Assembly: GCA_021849425.1 (NCBI GenBank)
Contig: JAJZSY010000001.1
Coordinates: 62,001 to 126,000 of the forward strand
Length of the DNA: 64,000 nucleotides
From: Pseudomonadota bacterium
GTDB lineage: Bacteria > Pseudomonadota > Alphaproteobacteria > Acetobacterales > Acetobacteraceae
Reading direction: 5' to 3'
Positions 46,949 through 55,644 of the stretch are shown here, piece by piece; position 1 is the first letter of the stretch, and every line of letters begins with the position of its first letter. The position numbers and the translations under genes are program-made. The notes below the pieces were generated by a model, which searched no databases, was not told the origin of the DNA, and was given only the letters and a program-made list of their open reading frames with translations.

Positions 46949-47818
46949 TCATCCCGTGAGCCCGGCAGCGTCGAACTGGGCCATGCGACGCAGCCGGGCG
47001 ACGCGCTCGCGCAGCGGCGGGTGGGTCGCGAACAGGGCGTCGAACGCCGTGCCGGCGAGCGGATTGACGATGAAGAGCGAGGCGGTCGCCGGGTTGCGCT
47101 CGGCATCCTCGTTGCCGACCCAGCGCGCCATCTCCCCGATCCGCGAGAGCGCGCGCGCCAGCGCCAGCGGCTGGCCGGTCAGTGCGGCCGCACCGGCATC
47201 GGCGGCATATTCGCGGGCGCGGGAAATGGCGAGTTGCACCAGCGTCGCCGTCAGCGGCGCAAGGACCAGCAACAGCACGCCCGCGATGCCGGAAAACGGG
47301 CTCGCCCGGCGCTCGTCGCCGCCGCCGAAGATCAGCGCGAGGTTGGACATCATGCCGATCGCCCCGGCCAGCGTCGCGGTCACCGTCATCGTCAGCGTGT
47401 CGCGATGGCGGATATGCGAGAGTTCATGCGCCAGCACGCCGGCCAGTTCCGCCTCCTCCAGCGCGCCCAGCAGCCCGGTGGTCACGGCAACCGCCGCATG
47501 CGCCGGATCGCGCCCGGTGGCGAAAGCGTTTGGCTGGTCCGCATCGATCACGAACACCCGCGGCACCGCCATCCCCGCCTTGCGCGCCAGACGGTCGACC
47601 AGCGCAACGAGGCGGGGAAACGCCGCCGGATCGGCCGGCTGCGCCCCATAGGCCGCCAGCACCGCGCGGTCGGCCACCCAGTAGGCCACGAAATTCCCCG
47701 CGCCGGCGACCAAGAAGGCAACCGCCGCTCCCGTTCCGCCAGCCAGGCCATAACCAACCGCCATGAACAGCGCGGTGAGCACCGCCATCAGCAGGCCGGT
47801 CCGGATCAGGTTCGCCAT
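46949..47818 (-). CDS. htpX: Membrane metalloprotease HtpX (M48)
   Basis: The product, about 290 residues from the ATG at 47818, is an inner-membrane zinc protease for membrane-protein quality control. The catalytic HEXXH is in GVLAHELSHIRHRDT, and the third ligand lies in SRAREYAADAGAA. Two N-terminal helices (GLLMAVLTALFMAVGYGL and a second) and two more after the active site are seen. AAAGG lies upstream of the start. Being next to a small heat-shock gene fits a stress role. Confidence 0.93.
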   Translation of the reverse strand: MANLIRTGLLMAVLTALFMAVGYGLAGGTGAAVAFLVAGAGNFVAYWVADRAVLAAYGAQPADPAAFPRLVALVDRLARKAGMAVPRVFVIDADQPNAFATGRDPAHAAVAVTTGLLGALEEAELAGVLAHELSHIRHRDTLTMTVTATLAGAIGMMSNLALIFGGGDERRASPFSGIAGVLLLVLAPLTATLVQLAISRAREYAADAGAAALTGQPLALARALSRIGEMARWVGNEDAERNPATASLFIVNPLAGTAFDALFATHPPLRERVARLRRMAQFDAAGLTG

Positions 47819-48019
47819 GACACGCCGCCTTTCATCAACAACGGGAGCAGCGCCAGCATCCTGTCTGATAGGCCTCGGGCGGGCGGGCCTCATTGAGGTG
47901 AATCAAGCCCCGCGCATTGACCCCGCGCTGCCTTGTGTGATCTGCTCGGCCTCGATTCGTCATCACCACGCCGGCCCGGCACCAGACAGCCCGGGCGCCC
48001 TGCCCCCGCGAGACACGAC

Positions 48020-48733
48020 ATGCTCAAGCCGGAAACCCGCGCGCTCCTCACCCGCGTCAGCACCGCCACCCTCGCCACCGCGCTGTTCCGCCGCGGCCTG
48101 CGCCAACAGGCGATCCAGGGCGCGCTGCCGCTCAGCCCGCCGCGGCAGAGCATGGTCGGCGAGGCCTTCACCCTGCGCTACATCCCGGCCCGCGAGGACC
48201 TCAACCCGATCACCGTGTTCCGCAACCGCGACCACAAGCAGCGCCAGGCGATCGAGACCTGCCCGCCCGGCGCGGTTCTGGTGATCGACAGCCGCAAGGA
48301 CGCCCGCGCCGCCTCGGCCGGCGGCATTCTCGTCACCCGGCTGATGCAGCGCGGGGCGGCGGGCATCGTCACCGATGGCGGCTTCCGCGACAGCGCCGAG
48401 ATCGCCGCACTCGGCTTTCCCGCCTATCACACGAGGCCGAGCGCGCCGACCAACCTCACCTTGCACCAGGCCATCGCGATCGACGATCCGATCAGCTGCG
48501 GCGACGCGCCGGTCTTTCCCGGCGACGTGATCGTGGGCGATGCCGACGGCGCGGTCGTGCTGCCCGCCCATCTCGCCGACGAGCTGGCGCGGGAGGCGAC
48601 GGAGATGACGGTGTTCGAGGATTTCGTCACCGAGCGGGTGCGCGCGGGCGCCTCCATCCTCGGCCTCTACCCGCCGACCGACCCCGCCACCGAAGCCGAC
48701 TTCTCCGCCTGGCGCACCCGCACCGGCCGGTAG
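48020..48733 (+). CDS. RraA-like protein (aldolase/RNase-regulator family)
   Basis: The 237-residue product has the RraA fold signature: LATALFRRGLRQQAIQGA, VIDSRKDARAASAGGILVTRL, and the TDGGFRDSAEI metal-site motif. Members include the RNase E inhibitor and the 4-hydroxy-4-methyl-2-oxoglutarate aldolases. This longer, divergent form more likely acts on a small molecule, since the window lacks RNase genes. The start at 48020 matches homologue-like N-termini. The stop is followed at once by the palindromic array. Confidence 0.82.
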   Translation: MLKPETRALLTRVSTATLATALFRRGLRQQAIQGALPLSPPRQSMVGEAFTLRYIPAREDLNPITVFRNRDHKQRQAIETCPPGAVLVIDSRKDARAASAGGILVTRLMQRGAAGIVTDGGFRDSAEIAALGFPAYHTRPSAPTNLTLHQAIAIDDPISCGDAPVFPGDVIVGDADGAVVLPAHLADELAREATEMTVFEDFVTERVRAGASILGLYPPTDPATEADFSAWRTRTGR

Positions 48734-48780
48734 AGCATCATCCGATCAGAGGGAATCATCTGATCGGATAAAGATGCTCT
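48732..48780. repeat. Dispersed palindromic repeat, copy D (array unit 1)
   Basis: Outer arms AGAGCATC/GATGCTCT and inner arms CCGATCAGA/TCTGATCGG form a near-complete palindrome. It starts at the last base of the RraA-like stop codon (TAG). Confidence 0.85.
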
Positions 48781-48796
48781 AATCATCGATATCAAA

Positions 48797-48844
48797 CAGC
48801 ATCATCCGATCAGAGGGAATCATCTGATCGGATAAAGATGCTCT
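48797..48844. repeat. Dispersed palindromic repeat, copy E (array unit 2)
   Basis: Nearly identical to copy D and repeated at a period of about 65 bases. The spacers are similar too (AATCATCGATATCA against AATCGTCTATATCA), so the array arose by tandem duplication of repeat plus spacer. Confidence 0.85.
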
Positions 48845-48860
48845 AATCGTCTATATCATA

Positions 48861-48880
48861 CAGCATCATCCGATCAGATC
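48861..48880. repeat. Dispersed palindromic repeat, copy F (half unit)
   Basis: Only the left half, CAGCATCATCCGATCAGAT, remains, ending seven bases from the panE stop. The array therefore breaks off at the gene boundary. Confidence 0.75.
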
Positions 48881-48887
48881 GCGCGCC

Positions 48888-49802
48888 TCATCCGGCGCGG
48901 CGGATCTCGTAGGCGCGCAGATGCACATCGGCGATGGCGAGCAGCGGGCACGCCGCCGCGTCGCCCCGCCGCAGCAGATCGCCGATGATGTGCCCGGCCT
49001 CGATCCGCCCGCCCTGCTCCATGTCGCGCAGCATCGAGGCGGTCATCGCCGAGCCGGGGGTGGCGAGCCATTCCTTCAGCCGCGCGGCTGCCGCCGGGCG
49101 CAGCTCGAACCCTTGCCGCGCGGCGATGCCGGCGCATTCGGCCGCCAGCCCGAGCGCGATCCCGGCGCCGCCGGCCTCGACGATCGCCCCCACCGGCGCG
49201 CGCATCAGGCAGGTGATGCCCGCGAGGGCGGCGATGAACACCCATTTCTCCCACATGTCCTGCATGATGGCGTCGCTCAGCCTTGTGGCGAAACCGGCCC
49301 TGCCGAACAGCTCGGCGATCGCCCGCGCCCGCGCATCCTGCCCGGAGGCGCGCGGGCCGAAGGTCAGCGTATGCGCGTCGTTGAGATGCAGCACCTGCCC
49401 CTCGGCGTCGAGGGCGGCGGAAATCACGCACTGCCCGCCCAGCACCTGTGGCGCGCCGAACCGCGCATCGAGCACGTCGAGATGGCGCATGCCGTTGAGC
49501 AGCGGCAGGATCAGCGCGTGCGGGCCGATGCCCGGCGCCATCGCCGCCACCGCGTCGTCGAGGTCATAGGCCTTGCAGCTCAGCAGCACGAGATCGAACA
49601 CCGGCTCCAGCCGATCGGCGGTCACCACCGATGGCGCGGGCAGATGCGCATCGCCCTTCACGCTGCGGATGACGAGCCCGCCCGCCGCCAGCGCCCGCGC
49701 CCGCGCCGGGCGCACCAGGAATGTCACGTCGAGGCCGGCCTCGGCCAGCCTGCCGCCGAAATATCCGCCGGTGCCGCCGGCGCCGACCACCAGAATGCGC
49801 AT
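48888..49802 (-). CDS. panE: 2-dehydropantoate 2-reductase family protein
   Basis: The 304-residue NADPH enzyme reduces ketopantoate in pantothenate synthesis. It has the N-terminal GAGGTGGYFGGRLAEAG motif, the catalytic Lys in LLSCKAYDLDDA and the second in MWEKWVFIAALAG. HIIGDLLRRGDAAACPLLAI is near the end. Several PanE-like paralogues act on other 2-keto acids, so the exact substrate is not certain. The 3' end touches the repeat array. Confidence 0.85.
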   Translation of the reverse strand: MRILVVGAGGTGGYFGGRLAEAGLDVTFLVRPARARALAAGGLVIRSVKGDAHLPAPSVVTADRLEPVFDLVLLSCKAYDLDDAVAAMAPGIGPHALILPLLNGMRHLDVLDARFGAPQVLGGQCVISAALDAEGQVLHLNDAHTLTFGPRASGQDARARAIAELFGRAGFATRLSDAIMQDMWEKWVFIAALAGITCLMRAPVGAIVEAGGAGIALGLAAECAGIAARQGFELRPAAAARLKEWLATPGSAMTASMLRDMEQGGRIEAGHIIGDLLRRGDAAACPLLAIADVHLRAYEIRRAG

Positions 49803-49813
49803 GGGGCGTCTCC

Positions 49814-50251
49814 TCAGCGCTGCATGATGATGAGAGTCGAGGTGGCCGAAGCATAGAGCCGGCCGCTCGCATCTGTCAGCTTCGCTTCCGAGAAGCCGGC
49901 GCGCCGGCCCAGCGAAATCACCGTGCCGACCGCGCGCACCACCCCGGTCTCGACCGTCATCGCCCGGTGATACGAAACCTTGAGTTCGAGCGTCGAATAG
50001 GCCTGCTCGGCGGTGAGCATGGTATGCACCGCGCAGCCGCAGGCGGAATCGAGCAGCGTCGCGGCGTAACCGCCATGCACCGTGCCGAGCGGATTATAGA
50101 CCTCGCGCCCCGGACTGCCCTCGAACACCACCCGCCCCTCGGCGATCTCGACCAGGCGGAACCCCAGCGTCTGCCCCATCGCGAGCAGGTCGGAGTCCAT
50201 CACGGCGCGAAGCTGGTCGATGCCGGGAAGCGGCGGCAGGGGGTCGGGCAT
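49814..50251 (-). CDS. PaaI-type acyl-CoA thioesterase (hotdog fold)
   Basis: The 145-residue product has the hotdog-fold signature YNPLGTVHGGYAATLLDSACG and LELKVSYHRAM. It hydrolyses acyl- or aryl-CoA esters; the substrate is unknown. The ATG at 50251 is preceded by AGGA at six bases. Two upstream in-frame ATGs (50302 and 50281) lack this. It is 11 bases before panE on the same strand, so the two may be co-transcribed. Confidence 0.88.
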   Translation of the reverse strand: MPDPLPPLPGIDQLRAVMDSDLLAMGQTLGFRLVEIAEGRVVFEGSPGREVYNPLGTVHGGYAATLLDSACGCAVHTMLTAEQAYSTLELKVSYHRAMTVETGVVRAVGTVISLGRRAGFSEAKLTDASGRLYASATSTLIIMQR

Positions 50252-50320
50252 GGAGTATCCTGGTCTGTGATTGAGTGCCATGCCTAGCCTGCCCTGCCGC
50301 ATGCGACAATCCCGCGCGCC

Positions 50321-52006
50321 TCATCGCTCGGGCGCGGCCAGCCGCGCCTTCACCAGCCCGAGCATTCCCGCCGTCACCACCGACCCGGCGATGATGGCGA
50401 CCACATAGAGCCCCAGATGCGTCACCGCGTTGGGAATCGGCAGCACGAAAATCCCGCCATGCGGCAGGCGCAGCTTCACATCCGCCACCATCGAGATCGC
50501 CCCGGCCACCGCCGATCCGGTCATGGTGCAGGGGATCACGCGGAACGGGTCCTCGGCGGCGTAGGGAATGGCGCCCTCGGTGATGAAGGACAGGCCGAGC
50601 ACCGCGGTCGGCAGCCCTGATTCGCGTTCGAGCGTGGTGAAGCGGCTGGCGAACAGCCTGGTCGCCAGCGCGATGCCCAGCGGCGGCGTCATCCCCGCCG
50701 CCATCACCGCCGCCATCGGCGTGTAGACCCGCGCCGACAGCAGCCCGACCGCGAAGGTATAGGCCGCCTTGTTCACCGGCCCGCCCATGTCGAACGCCAT
50801 CATCGCGCCGAGCAGCAGGCCGAGGGCGAGCGCGCCCGAGCCCTGCATCGAGCGCAGCACATGCGTCATCAGGTGCAGCAGCTCGGCCACCGGCCGGCCG
50901 ATCACATAGACCATCAGCAGCCCGGTGCAGAGCGTGCCGAGCACGGGCAGCAGCAGCACCGGCTTCAGCCCCTGCAGGCCGCGCGGCAGGCGCAGCGTCT
51001 CGTTCAGCCAGCGCGTCGCGTAGCCGCCGATGAAGCCGGCGAGGATCGCGCCGAGAAACCCCGCCCCGGTCAGCGCGGCGAGCAGCCCGCCGATCATCCC
51101 CGGTGCGAGCCCCGGCCGGTCGGCGATGGAATAGGCGATGTAGCCGCCGAGCACCGGCACGAACAGGGTGAAGGCCGATTGCGCGCCGATCTCGAACAGC
51201 GCGCCGGCGAAGCTGCGCGCGGCCGCGGCGTCGGTCGCGTGGATTCCGCCGAAGGCGAAGGCCAGCGCGATCAGCAACCCGCCCGCGGTGACGAACGGAA
51301 TCATGAACGACACGCCGGTCATCAGGTGCCTGTAGGGCCCGGTTCTCGCGCGCCCGGCGCCGGCGGCCACCGGCGCAGCACCGCCCTGGGGCGCGGCGTC
51401 ACCGAGCGCGCGGGCGATCAGCGCCTCGCCGTCATTGATCGCGGCCCTGGTCCCGCTATGGAATACCCGCTTGCCGCCGAACCGCGCCTCCGCCACCTGC
51501 CGGTCGGCGGCGATCAGCACGACATCCGCCGCCGCGATCTCCGCCTCGGTCAGCGGCGTTCCCGCGCCGACCGATCCCTGCGTCTCGACGCGGATCTCGT
51601 GGCCGAGCGCCCTGCCCGCCCGCAGCAGCGCCTCGGCGGCCATGAAGGTGTGGGCGATGCCGGTCGGGCAGGAAGTGACCGCGACGATCTTCCGCCCGCC
51701 GGGCGCCGCCGCCACGGCGCGGCGCAGCACGGCGGCGGCATCGGCCAGCGCCTCGTCGATCGTGGCATCGCAGCGCCGCATCCCGGCGAAGCGCGGATCG
51801 CCCGCCGCCTCCGCCCCGATCTCGATCGCCACCGCCGCGGCGGCGATCCGGTCGGCGCCGAGCGGCTCGCGCACGCCATCGCCGCCGCGGATCTCGATCG
51901 CGATGTCATGCCCCGCATCGCGCGCTGCCCGGCGCAGCGCCTCGGCCGCCAGCCTGCGCGACACGGCACCCCGCCCGCCGGCAATCACCACGACGATCGC
52001 GCTCAT
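50321..52006 (-). CDS. fruA: PTS fructose transporter subunit IIB'BC
   Basis: The 561-residue product has a degenerate N-terminal EIIB' domain (no active Cys). A functional EIIB follows with VAVTSCPTGIAHTFMAAEAL (phospho-Cys), then an eight-or-more-helix EIIC with GVSFMIPFVTAGGLLIALAF and FITEGAIPYAAEDPFR (parts). It transports fructose and yields fructose-1-phosphate. Its ATG overlaps the fruK stop (ATGA), completing fruB-fruK-fruA. Confidence 0.94.
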   Translation of the reverse strand: MSAIVVVIAGGRGAVSRRLAAEALRRAARDAGHDIAIEIRGGDGVREPLGADRIAAAAVAIEIGAEAAGDPRFAGMRRCDATIDEALADAAAVLRRAVAAAPGGRKIVAVTSCPTGIAHTFMAAEALLRAGRALGHEIRVETQGSVGAGTPLTEAEIAAADVVLIAADRQVAEARFGGKRVFHSGTRAAINDGEALIARALGDAAPQGGAAPVAAGAGRARTGPYRHLMTGVSFMIPFVTAGGLLIALAFAFGGIHATDAAAARSFAGALFEIGAQSAFTLFVPVLGGYIAYSIADRPGLAPGMIGGLLAALTGAGFLGAILAGFIGGYATRWLNETLRLPRGLQGLKPVLLLPVLGTLCTGLLMVYVIGRPVAELLHLMTHVLRSMQGSGALALGLLLGAMMAFDMGGPVNKAAYTFAVGLLSARVYTPMAAVMAAGMTPPLGIALATRLFASRFTTLERESGLPTAVLGLSFITEGAIPYAAEDPFRVIPCTMTGSAVAGAISMVADVKLRLPHGGIFVLPIPNAVTHLGLYVVAIIAGSVVTAGMLGLVKARLAAPER

Positions 52007-52959
52007 GCCGCGTTCTCCCCCTCGCGCCGGACCACCACCTGCCGCGCCAGCGCCTCGACCGCGTCGCGCCCGGGCAGGTTCGCCCCCGGCGCGCGCAGCT
52101 TGGCGGCGGCGAAGGCGGTGCCCAGCCGGGCGATCCGTTCGAGCCCAGCCCCCGCATGCATCCCGGCGATGATGCCGGCCACCATCGCATCGCCGGCGCC
52201 GACAGTGCTGGCGACGAGCATCGGCGCAAGCGCCGCGCGCAGGCAGTCCTCGGCGGTGACGAACAGCGCCCCCTCGGCGCCGAGCGAAACGGCGACCAGC
52301 GACACCCCGCAGCCGAGCAGCCCGCGCGCCGCATCGCGCAGCGCCGCCGCATCCGCGAGGCGCCGCCCCGCCAGCGCCTCCAGCTCGGCGCGGTTGGGCT
52401 TGATGCACCAGGGCGGCGCGCCACCGGCCAGAGCGCAGGCGAGCGGCGGACCGGAACTGTCGAGCAATACCCGCGCGCCGCGCGCGGCAAGGTCGGCGAT
52501 CAGCCCGGCATAGAACCCCTCATCGACCCCCGCCGGCAGGCTGCCGGCCAGCAGCACGATCGCCCCCGGCGCCGCGAGGCCGAGCAGCCGCGCGCTCACC
52601 GCCCGCAGCGATGACGCCGTCACCTCCAGGCCCGGCAGGTTGATGTCGGTGGTGTCGCCCGCATGCGCGAGCTTGACGTTGGTGCGGGTCTCGCCCGGCA
52701 CCCGCAGGCATTCGTCGCGGATCGCCTTGGCCGCGAACAGTCGGGCGAAGGGCGCCTCGTTGGCGCGGCCGAGCAGCCCGGCGGCGATCACCGGAATGCC
52801 GCCCCAGTCGGCCAGGCAGCTCGCCACGTTCACCCCCTTGCCCCCGGCATGGAAGGCGACCGCGCGCGCCCGGTGCACCGTGCCGGGGGCGAGGGCGTCG
52901 AGGACGATCGTCTCGTCGATCGCCGGGTTGAGCGTCAGCGTGATCACCGGGCCGGTCAC
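52003..52959 (-). CDS. fruK: 1-phosphofructokinase
   Basis: The 318-residue PfkB-family enzyme phosphorylates fructose-1-phosphate to fructose-1,6-bisphosphate. The start TLTLNPAIDETIVLD is typical; FHAGGKGVNVASCLADWG is the first PfkB motif. VASTVGAGDAMVAGIIAGM holds the catalytic Asp and anion hole. The GTG at 52959 overlaps the fruB stop (GTGA). The open frame upstream is antisense-like noise over fruB. Confidence 0.95.
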   Translation of the reverse strand: MTGPVITLTLNPAIDETIVLDALAPGTVHRARAVAFHAGGKGVNVASCLADWGGIPVIAAGLLGRANEAPFARLFAAKAIRDECLRVPGETRTNVKLAHAGDTTDINLPGLEVTASSLRAVSARLLGLAAPGAIVLLAGSLPAGVDEGFYAGLIADLAARGARVLLDSSGPPLACALAGGAPPWCIKPNRAELEALAGRRLADAAALRDAARGLLGCGVSLVAVSLGAEGALFVTAEDCLRAALAPMLVASTVGAGDAMVAGIIAGMHAGAGLERIARLGTAFAAAKLRAPGANLPGRDAVEALARQVVVRREGENAA

Positions 52960-55451
52960 GCGCCCGCCTCCAGCGCCCGCACCTCGTCCGCCGTCGCGGC
53001 GTCGAGCGCGCGGGCGGCCAGCGCCCGCAAATCCTCCATCCGCGCGCCGCACAGCCGCGCCTTGACCGCCGCGATATCCGCCGGCGCCATCGACAGCGCC
53101 GTCACCCCGAGCCCGGCGAGCAGGGCGGCGCCGGCCGGATCGCCGGCGATCCCGCCGCACACGCCGACCGGGCAGCCCCGCGCCGCCGCCCCCGCCACAA
53201 CCTGCGCCACCAGCCGCAGCACCGCGGGATGCAGGCTGTCCGCCGCGGCGGCGAGGGCAGGGTTCTGCCGGTCGGTCGCGAGGGTGTACTGCGTCAGGTC
53301 GTTGGTGCCGATCGAGAGGAAATCGCACGCCGCGGCCAGCCGCTCCGCCAGGATCGCGGCCGCCGGCACCTCGATCATGACGCCCAGCGGCAGCGCCGGC
53401 GCGCCGAGTGAAGCGCGCACCCGCTCGCAGGCGGCGCGCAGCCGGACGACCTCGTCCACCGATGTCACCATCGGGAACATCACCGCCACATCCCCGCCCG
53501 CCATCGCCGCGCGGTAGATCGCGCGCAGCTGCGGCTCCAGCAGGTCGGGCCGGCGCAACAGCAGCCGCGCCCCGCGCACGCCGAGAAACGGGTTCGCCTC
53601 GCGCTTCAGGCCGAGATGCAGCGCCTGCTTGTCGCCGCCGAGATCGAGCGCGCGGATCACCAGCCGCCGCCCGTCCACCGCCGCGATCATCGCGCGGTAG
53701 ACCTCCAGCTGCGCGGCCTCGTCCGGCGGCGCAGCGGCGTCGAGAAACAGGAACTCGGTCCGCATCAGCCCGACGCCCTCGGCGCCCGCCGCGAGCGCCG
53801 CCGCCACGAGGCCGGGCCGGTCGACATTGGCGGCGATGCCGATGCGCTGGCCATCCTGCGTCACCGCCGGCGCGCCGGCGGCGCCGGAAGCGGCCGCCTG
53901 CCGCGCGCGGGAGGCTTCGCGCCAGGCGATGGCCGACCCGATCGCCGCCGCCGGCGGATCGGGGTAGAGACACCCCGCCGCGCCATCCAGAATCGCCATC
54001 GCGCCGGAGGGCAGGCCGAGCAGCGCGCCGCCGCCGCCGACCAGCGCCGGCAGGCCGAGCGTGCGGGCGAGAATGGCGGTGTGCGCGGCCGGCCCGCCCG
54101 CCGCCGTGGCCAGCCCGGCCACGCGGGCGGGATCGAGCCCCGCCGTCTCCGAGGGCGACAGGTCGTCGGTGACGAGGATGCACGGCTCCGCCGGCAGATC
54201 CGCCAGCGACCCGGAAGCTGAAGCAGGATCGAGCCGGGCGAGTACGCGCCGGCCTGCATCGCGCAGATCGGCCGCCCGCCCGGCCAGTACCGGATTGTCC
54301 AGCTCCGCCAGCGCCGCGACGCGCTGCCCGACCGCCGCATGCCACGCCCAGGCCGGTCCATGCCCCTCGACCATCAGCCGGCAGCACGCGGCGATCAGGT
54401 CGTCATCGTGCAGCAGCTCCGCCTGGGCGCGGAAGATCGCCGCCTCGCCCGCCCCGAGCCGGGCTTCGGTCGCCGCCGCAAGGTCGTGCAGCTCGCCGCG
54501 CGCCGCCGCCAGCGCGGCGTCGAGCCGCATCCCGCTCTCGGCCAGCGCGAGCGGTTCGTCGGCAATTTCCGCAGCGCCCCCGGCCACGACATGCAGCCGG
54601 CCGATGGCAAGGCCCGGGCTGGCCGCAATCCCGCCGATCGCCGCGAGCGGCTCGGGCGGCGTCCAGCCCCGCGCGGATGCCGCAGGCGTCGGCGCCCGCA
54701 CCAACGCCGGCGCGGCAGGCGCGGCGAGGCGCGCCCGCAGCCGGGCGAGGCCGGCGGCGGCGTTCTCCCCCTCGGCGGAGATCACCACGCGGTCGCCCGC
54801 GCGCAGGCCGAGATGCAGCAGCGCGACGAGATTGCGCCCATCCGCCACCGCCTCGCCATGCCGCACCCGAACCCTGAGGCCGCTCTGCCGCGCCGCCTCC
54901 GCCCAGGCGGCGGCCGGCCGCGCGTGCAGCCCGGCGGGATCCTCCACCACCATGTCGAACCGATGCGCGAAATCCGCCGCCGCCGCCGGGGCGGCAGGGC
55001 CGGCCGCCTCGCCCGCCAGCGCCTCGACGATCTCCTCCGCCGCCGTCGTCGCGGCGAGCGCGGCGAGCCTGTCCGGCGACTGCATCAGCGCGGCGAGGCG
55101 GCGGAGGATGGCGATGTGCGCATCGCCCCGCGCGGCGATGGCGACGATGAGCCGCGCCACCTGCCCCGCGCCCCACGCCACCCCGCCCGGCACCTGCAAC
55201 ACCGCGATCCCGTCGCGCCGGACCAGGTGCCGGTCCTCGCCCATGCCGTGGGGAATCGCCACGCCGTGGCCGAGAAACGTGCCGGTGACGGCTTCCCGGC
55301 GCAGCATGCTGCGCGTATATCCCGGCGCGATGCAGCCGGCGTCTTCCAGCAGGCGGGCGGCCGCCGCGATCGCCGCGTCCTTCGAGGCGGGTGCTGCGCC
55401 GAGCCCGACCAGCGCGCGGCCGAAAGCGACATCCTGCAAGGGGGGTGACAT
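52956..55451 (-). CDS. fruB: Fused PTS protein: EIIA(Fru)-HPr-Enzyme I
   Basis: The 831-residue protein passes phosphate from PEP to fructose. An EIIA domain (1-150) has active His68 in GHGVAIPHG. An HPr domain (about 163-250) has His176 in AGLHARPAA but lacks a Ser46 equivalent (GRNLVALLHLG). Enzyme I (about 268-831) has active His457 in GGPAAHTAIL and the PEP site GVGLMRTEFLFLD. One polypeptide thus supplies all soluble steps, so this system needs no separate general PTS. First gene of the operon, it is divergent from the LacI-type regulator. Confidence 0.95.
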   Translation of the reverse strand: MSPPLQDVAFGRALVGLGAAPASKDAAIAAAARLLEDAGCIAPGYTRSMLRREAVTGTFLGHGVAIPHGMGEDRHLVRRDGIAVLQVPGGVAWGAGQVARLIVAIAARGDAHIAILRRLAALMQSPDRLAALAATTAAEEIVEALAGEAAGPAAPAAAADFAHRFDMVVEDPAGLHARPAAAWAEAARQSGLRVRVRHGEAVADGRNLVALLHLGLRAGDRVVISAEGENAAAGLARLRARLAAPAAPALVRAPTPAASARGWTPPEPLAAIGGIAASPGLAIGRLHVVAGGAAEIADEPLALAESGMRLDAALAAARGELHDLAAATEARLGAGEAAIFRAQAELLHDDDLIAACCRLMVEGHGPAWAWHAAVGQRVAALAELDNPVLAGRAADLRDAGRRVLARLDPASASGSLADLPAEPCILVTDDLSPSETAGLDPARVAGLATAAGGPAAHTAILARTLGLPALVGGGGALLGLPSGAMAILDGAAGCLYPDPPAAAIGSAIAWREASRARQAAASGAAGAPAVTQDGQRIGIAANVDRPGLVAAALAAGAEGVGLMRTEFLFLDAAAPPDEAAQLEVYRAMIAAVDGRRLVIRALDLGGDKQALHLGLKREANPFLGVRGARLLLRRPDLLEPQLRAIYRAAMAGGDVAVMFPMVTSVDEVVRLRAACERVRASLGAPALPLGVMIEVPAAAILAERLAAACDFLSIGTNDLTQYTLATDRQNPALAAAADSLHPAVLRLVAQVVAGAAARGCPVGVCGGIAGDPAGAALLAGLGVTALSMAPADIAAVKARLCGARMEDLRALAARALDAATADEVRALEAGA

Positions 55452-55482
55452 CGGCGGTTTCCTCGTTTCCCTGGGAGAGAAC

Positions 55483-55494
55483 CGAAAACGTTTT
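55483..55494. promoter_or_regulatory. FruR-type operator 1
   Basis: GAAAACGTTTTC is a perfect 12-base palindrome centred on CG, as expected for a LacI-family site. It lies just downstream of a TTGACA -35 (55505-55510) reading toward fruB and covers the expected -10 position, so binding would repress the operon. Confidence 0.72.
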
Positions 55495-55504
55495 CAATTT
55501 TTCC

Positions 55505-55510
55505 TGTCAA
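55505..55510 (-). promoter_or_regulatory. -35 element of fru operon promoter
   Basis: The minus strand reads TTGACA, an exact sigma70 -35 box. The -10 at 17 bases is weak (TTTCGG) and is overlapped by operator 1. Confidence 0.5.
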
Positions 55511-55594
55511 CAACATTCTCGTGTTTTGGGGAAAAATAGCCGGGAGGGCGCTGGTTTTCGCTTGCCGGAACGGCGGGTTTCATGCTCAGTTTCT

Positions 55595-55606
55595 GAGAAC
55601 GATTTC
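55595..55606. promoter_or_regulatory. FruR-type operator 2
   Basis: GAGAACGATTTC matches operator 1 at 10 of 12 positions and sits 39 bases before the repressor ATG. It could mediate autoregulation or DNA looping with operator 1, 112 bases away. Confidence 0.5.
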
Positions 55607-55644
55607 GAGAGCCCGTTGCGGCAGGCAGGAAAGAGACCGCCCCG

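Noticed and set aside
48732-48880. Palindromic array as a CRISPR
   Set aside because: Only two and a half units exist, the spacers are about 16 bases and alike, and the units are near-complete palindromes found singly elsewhere.
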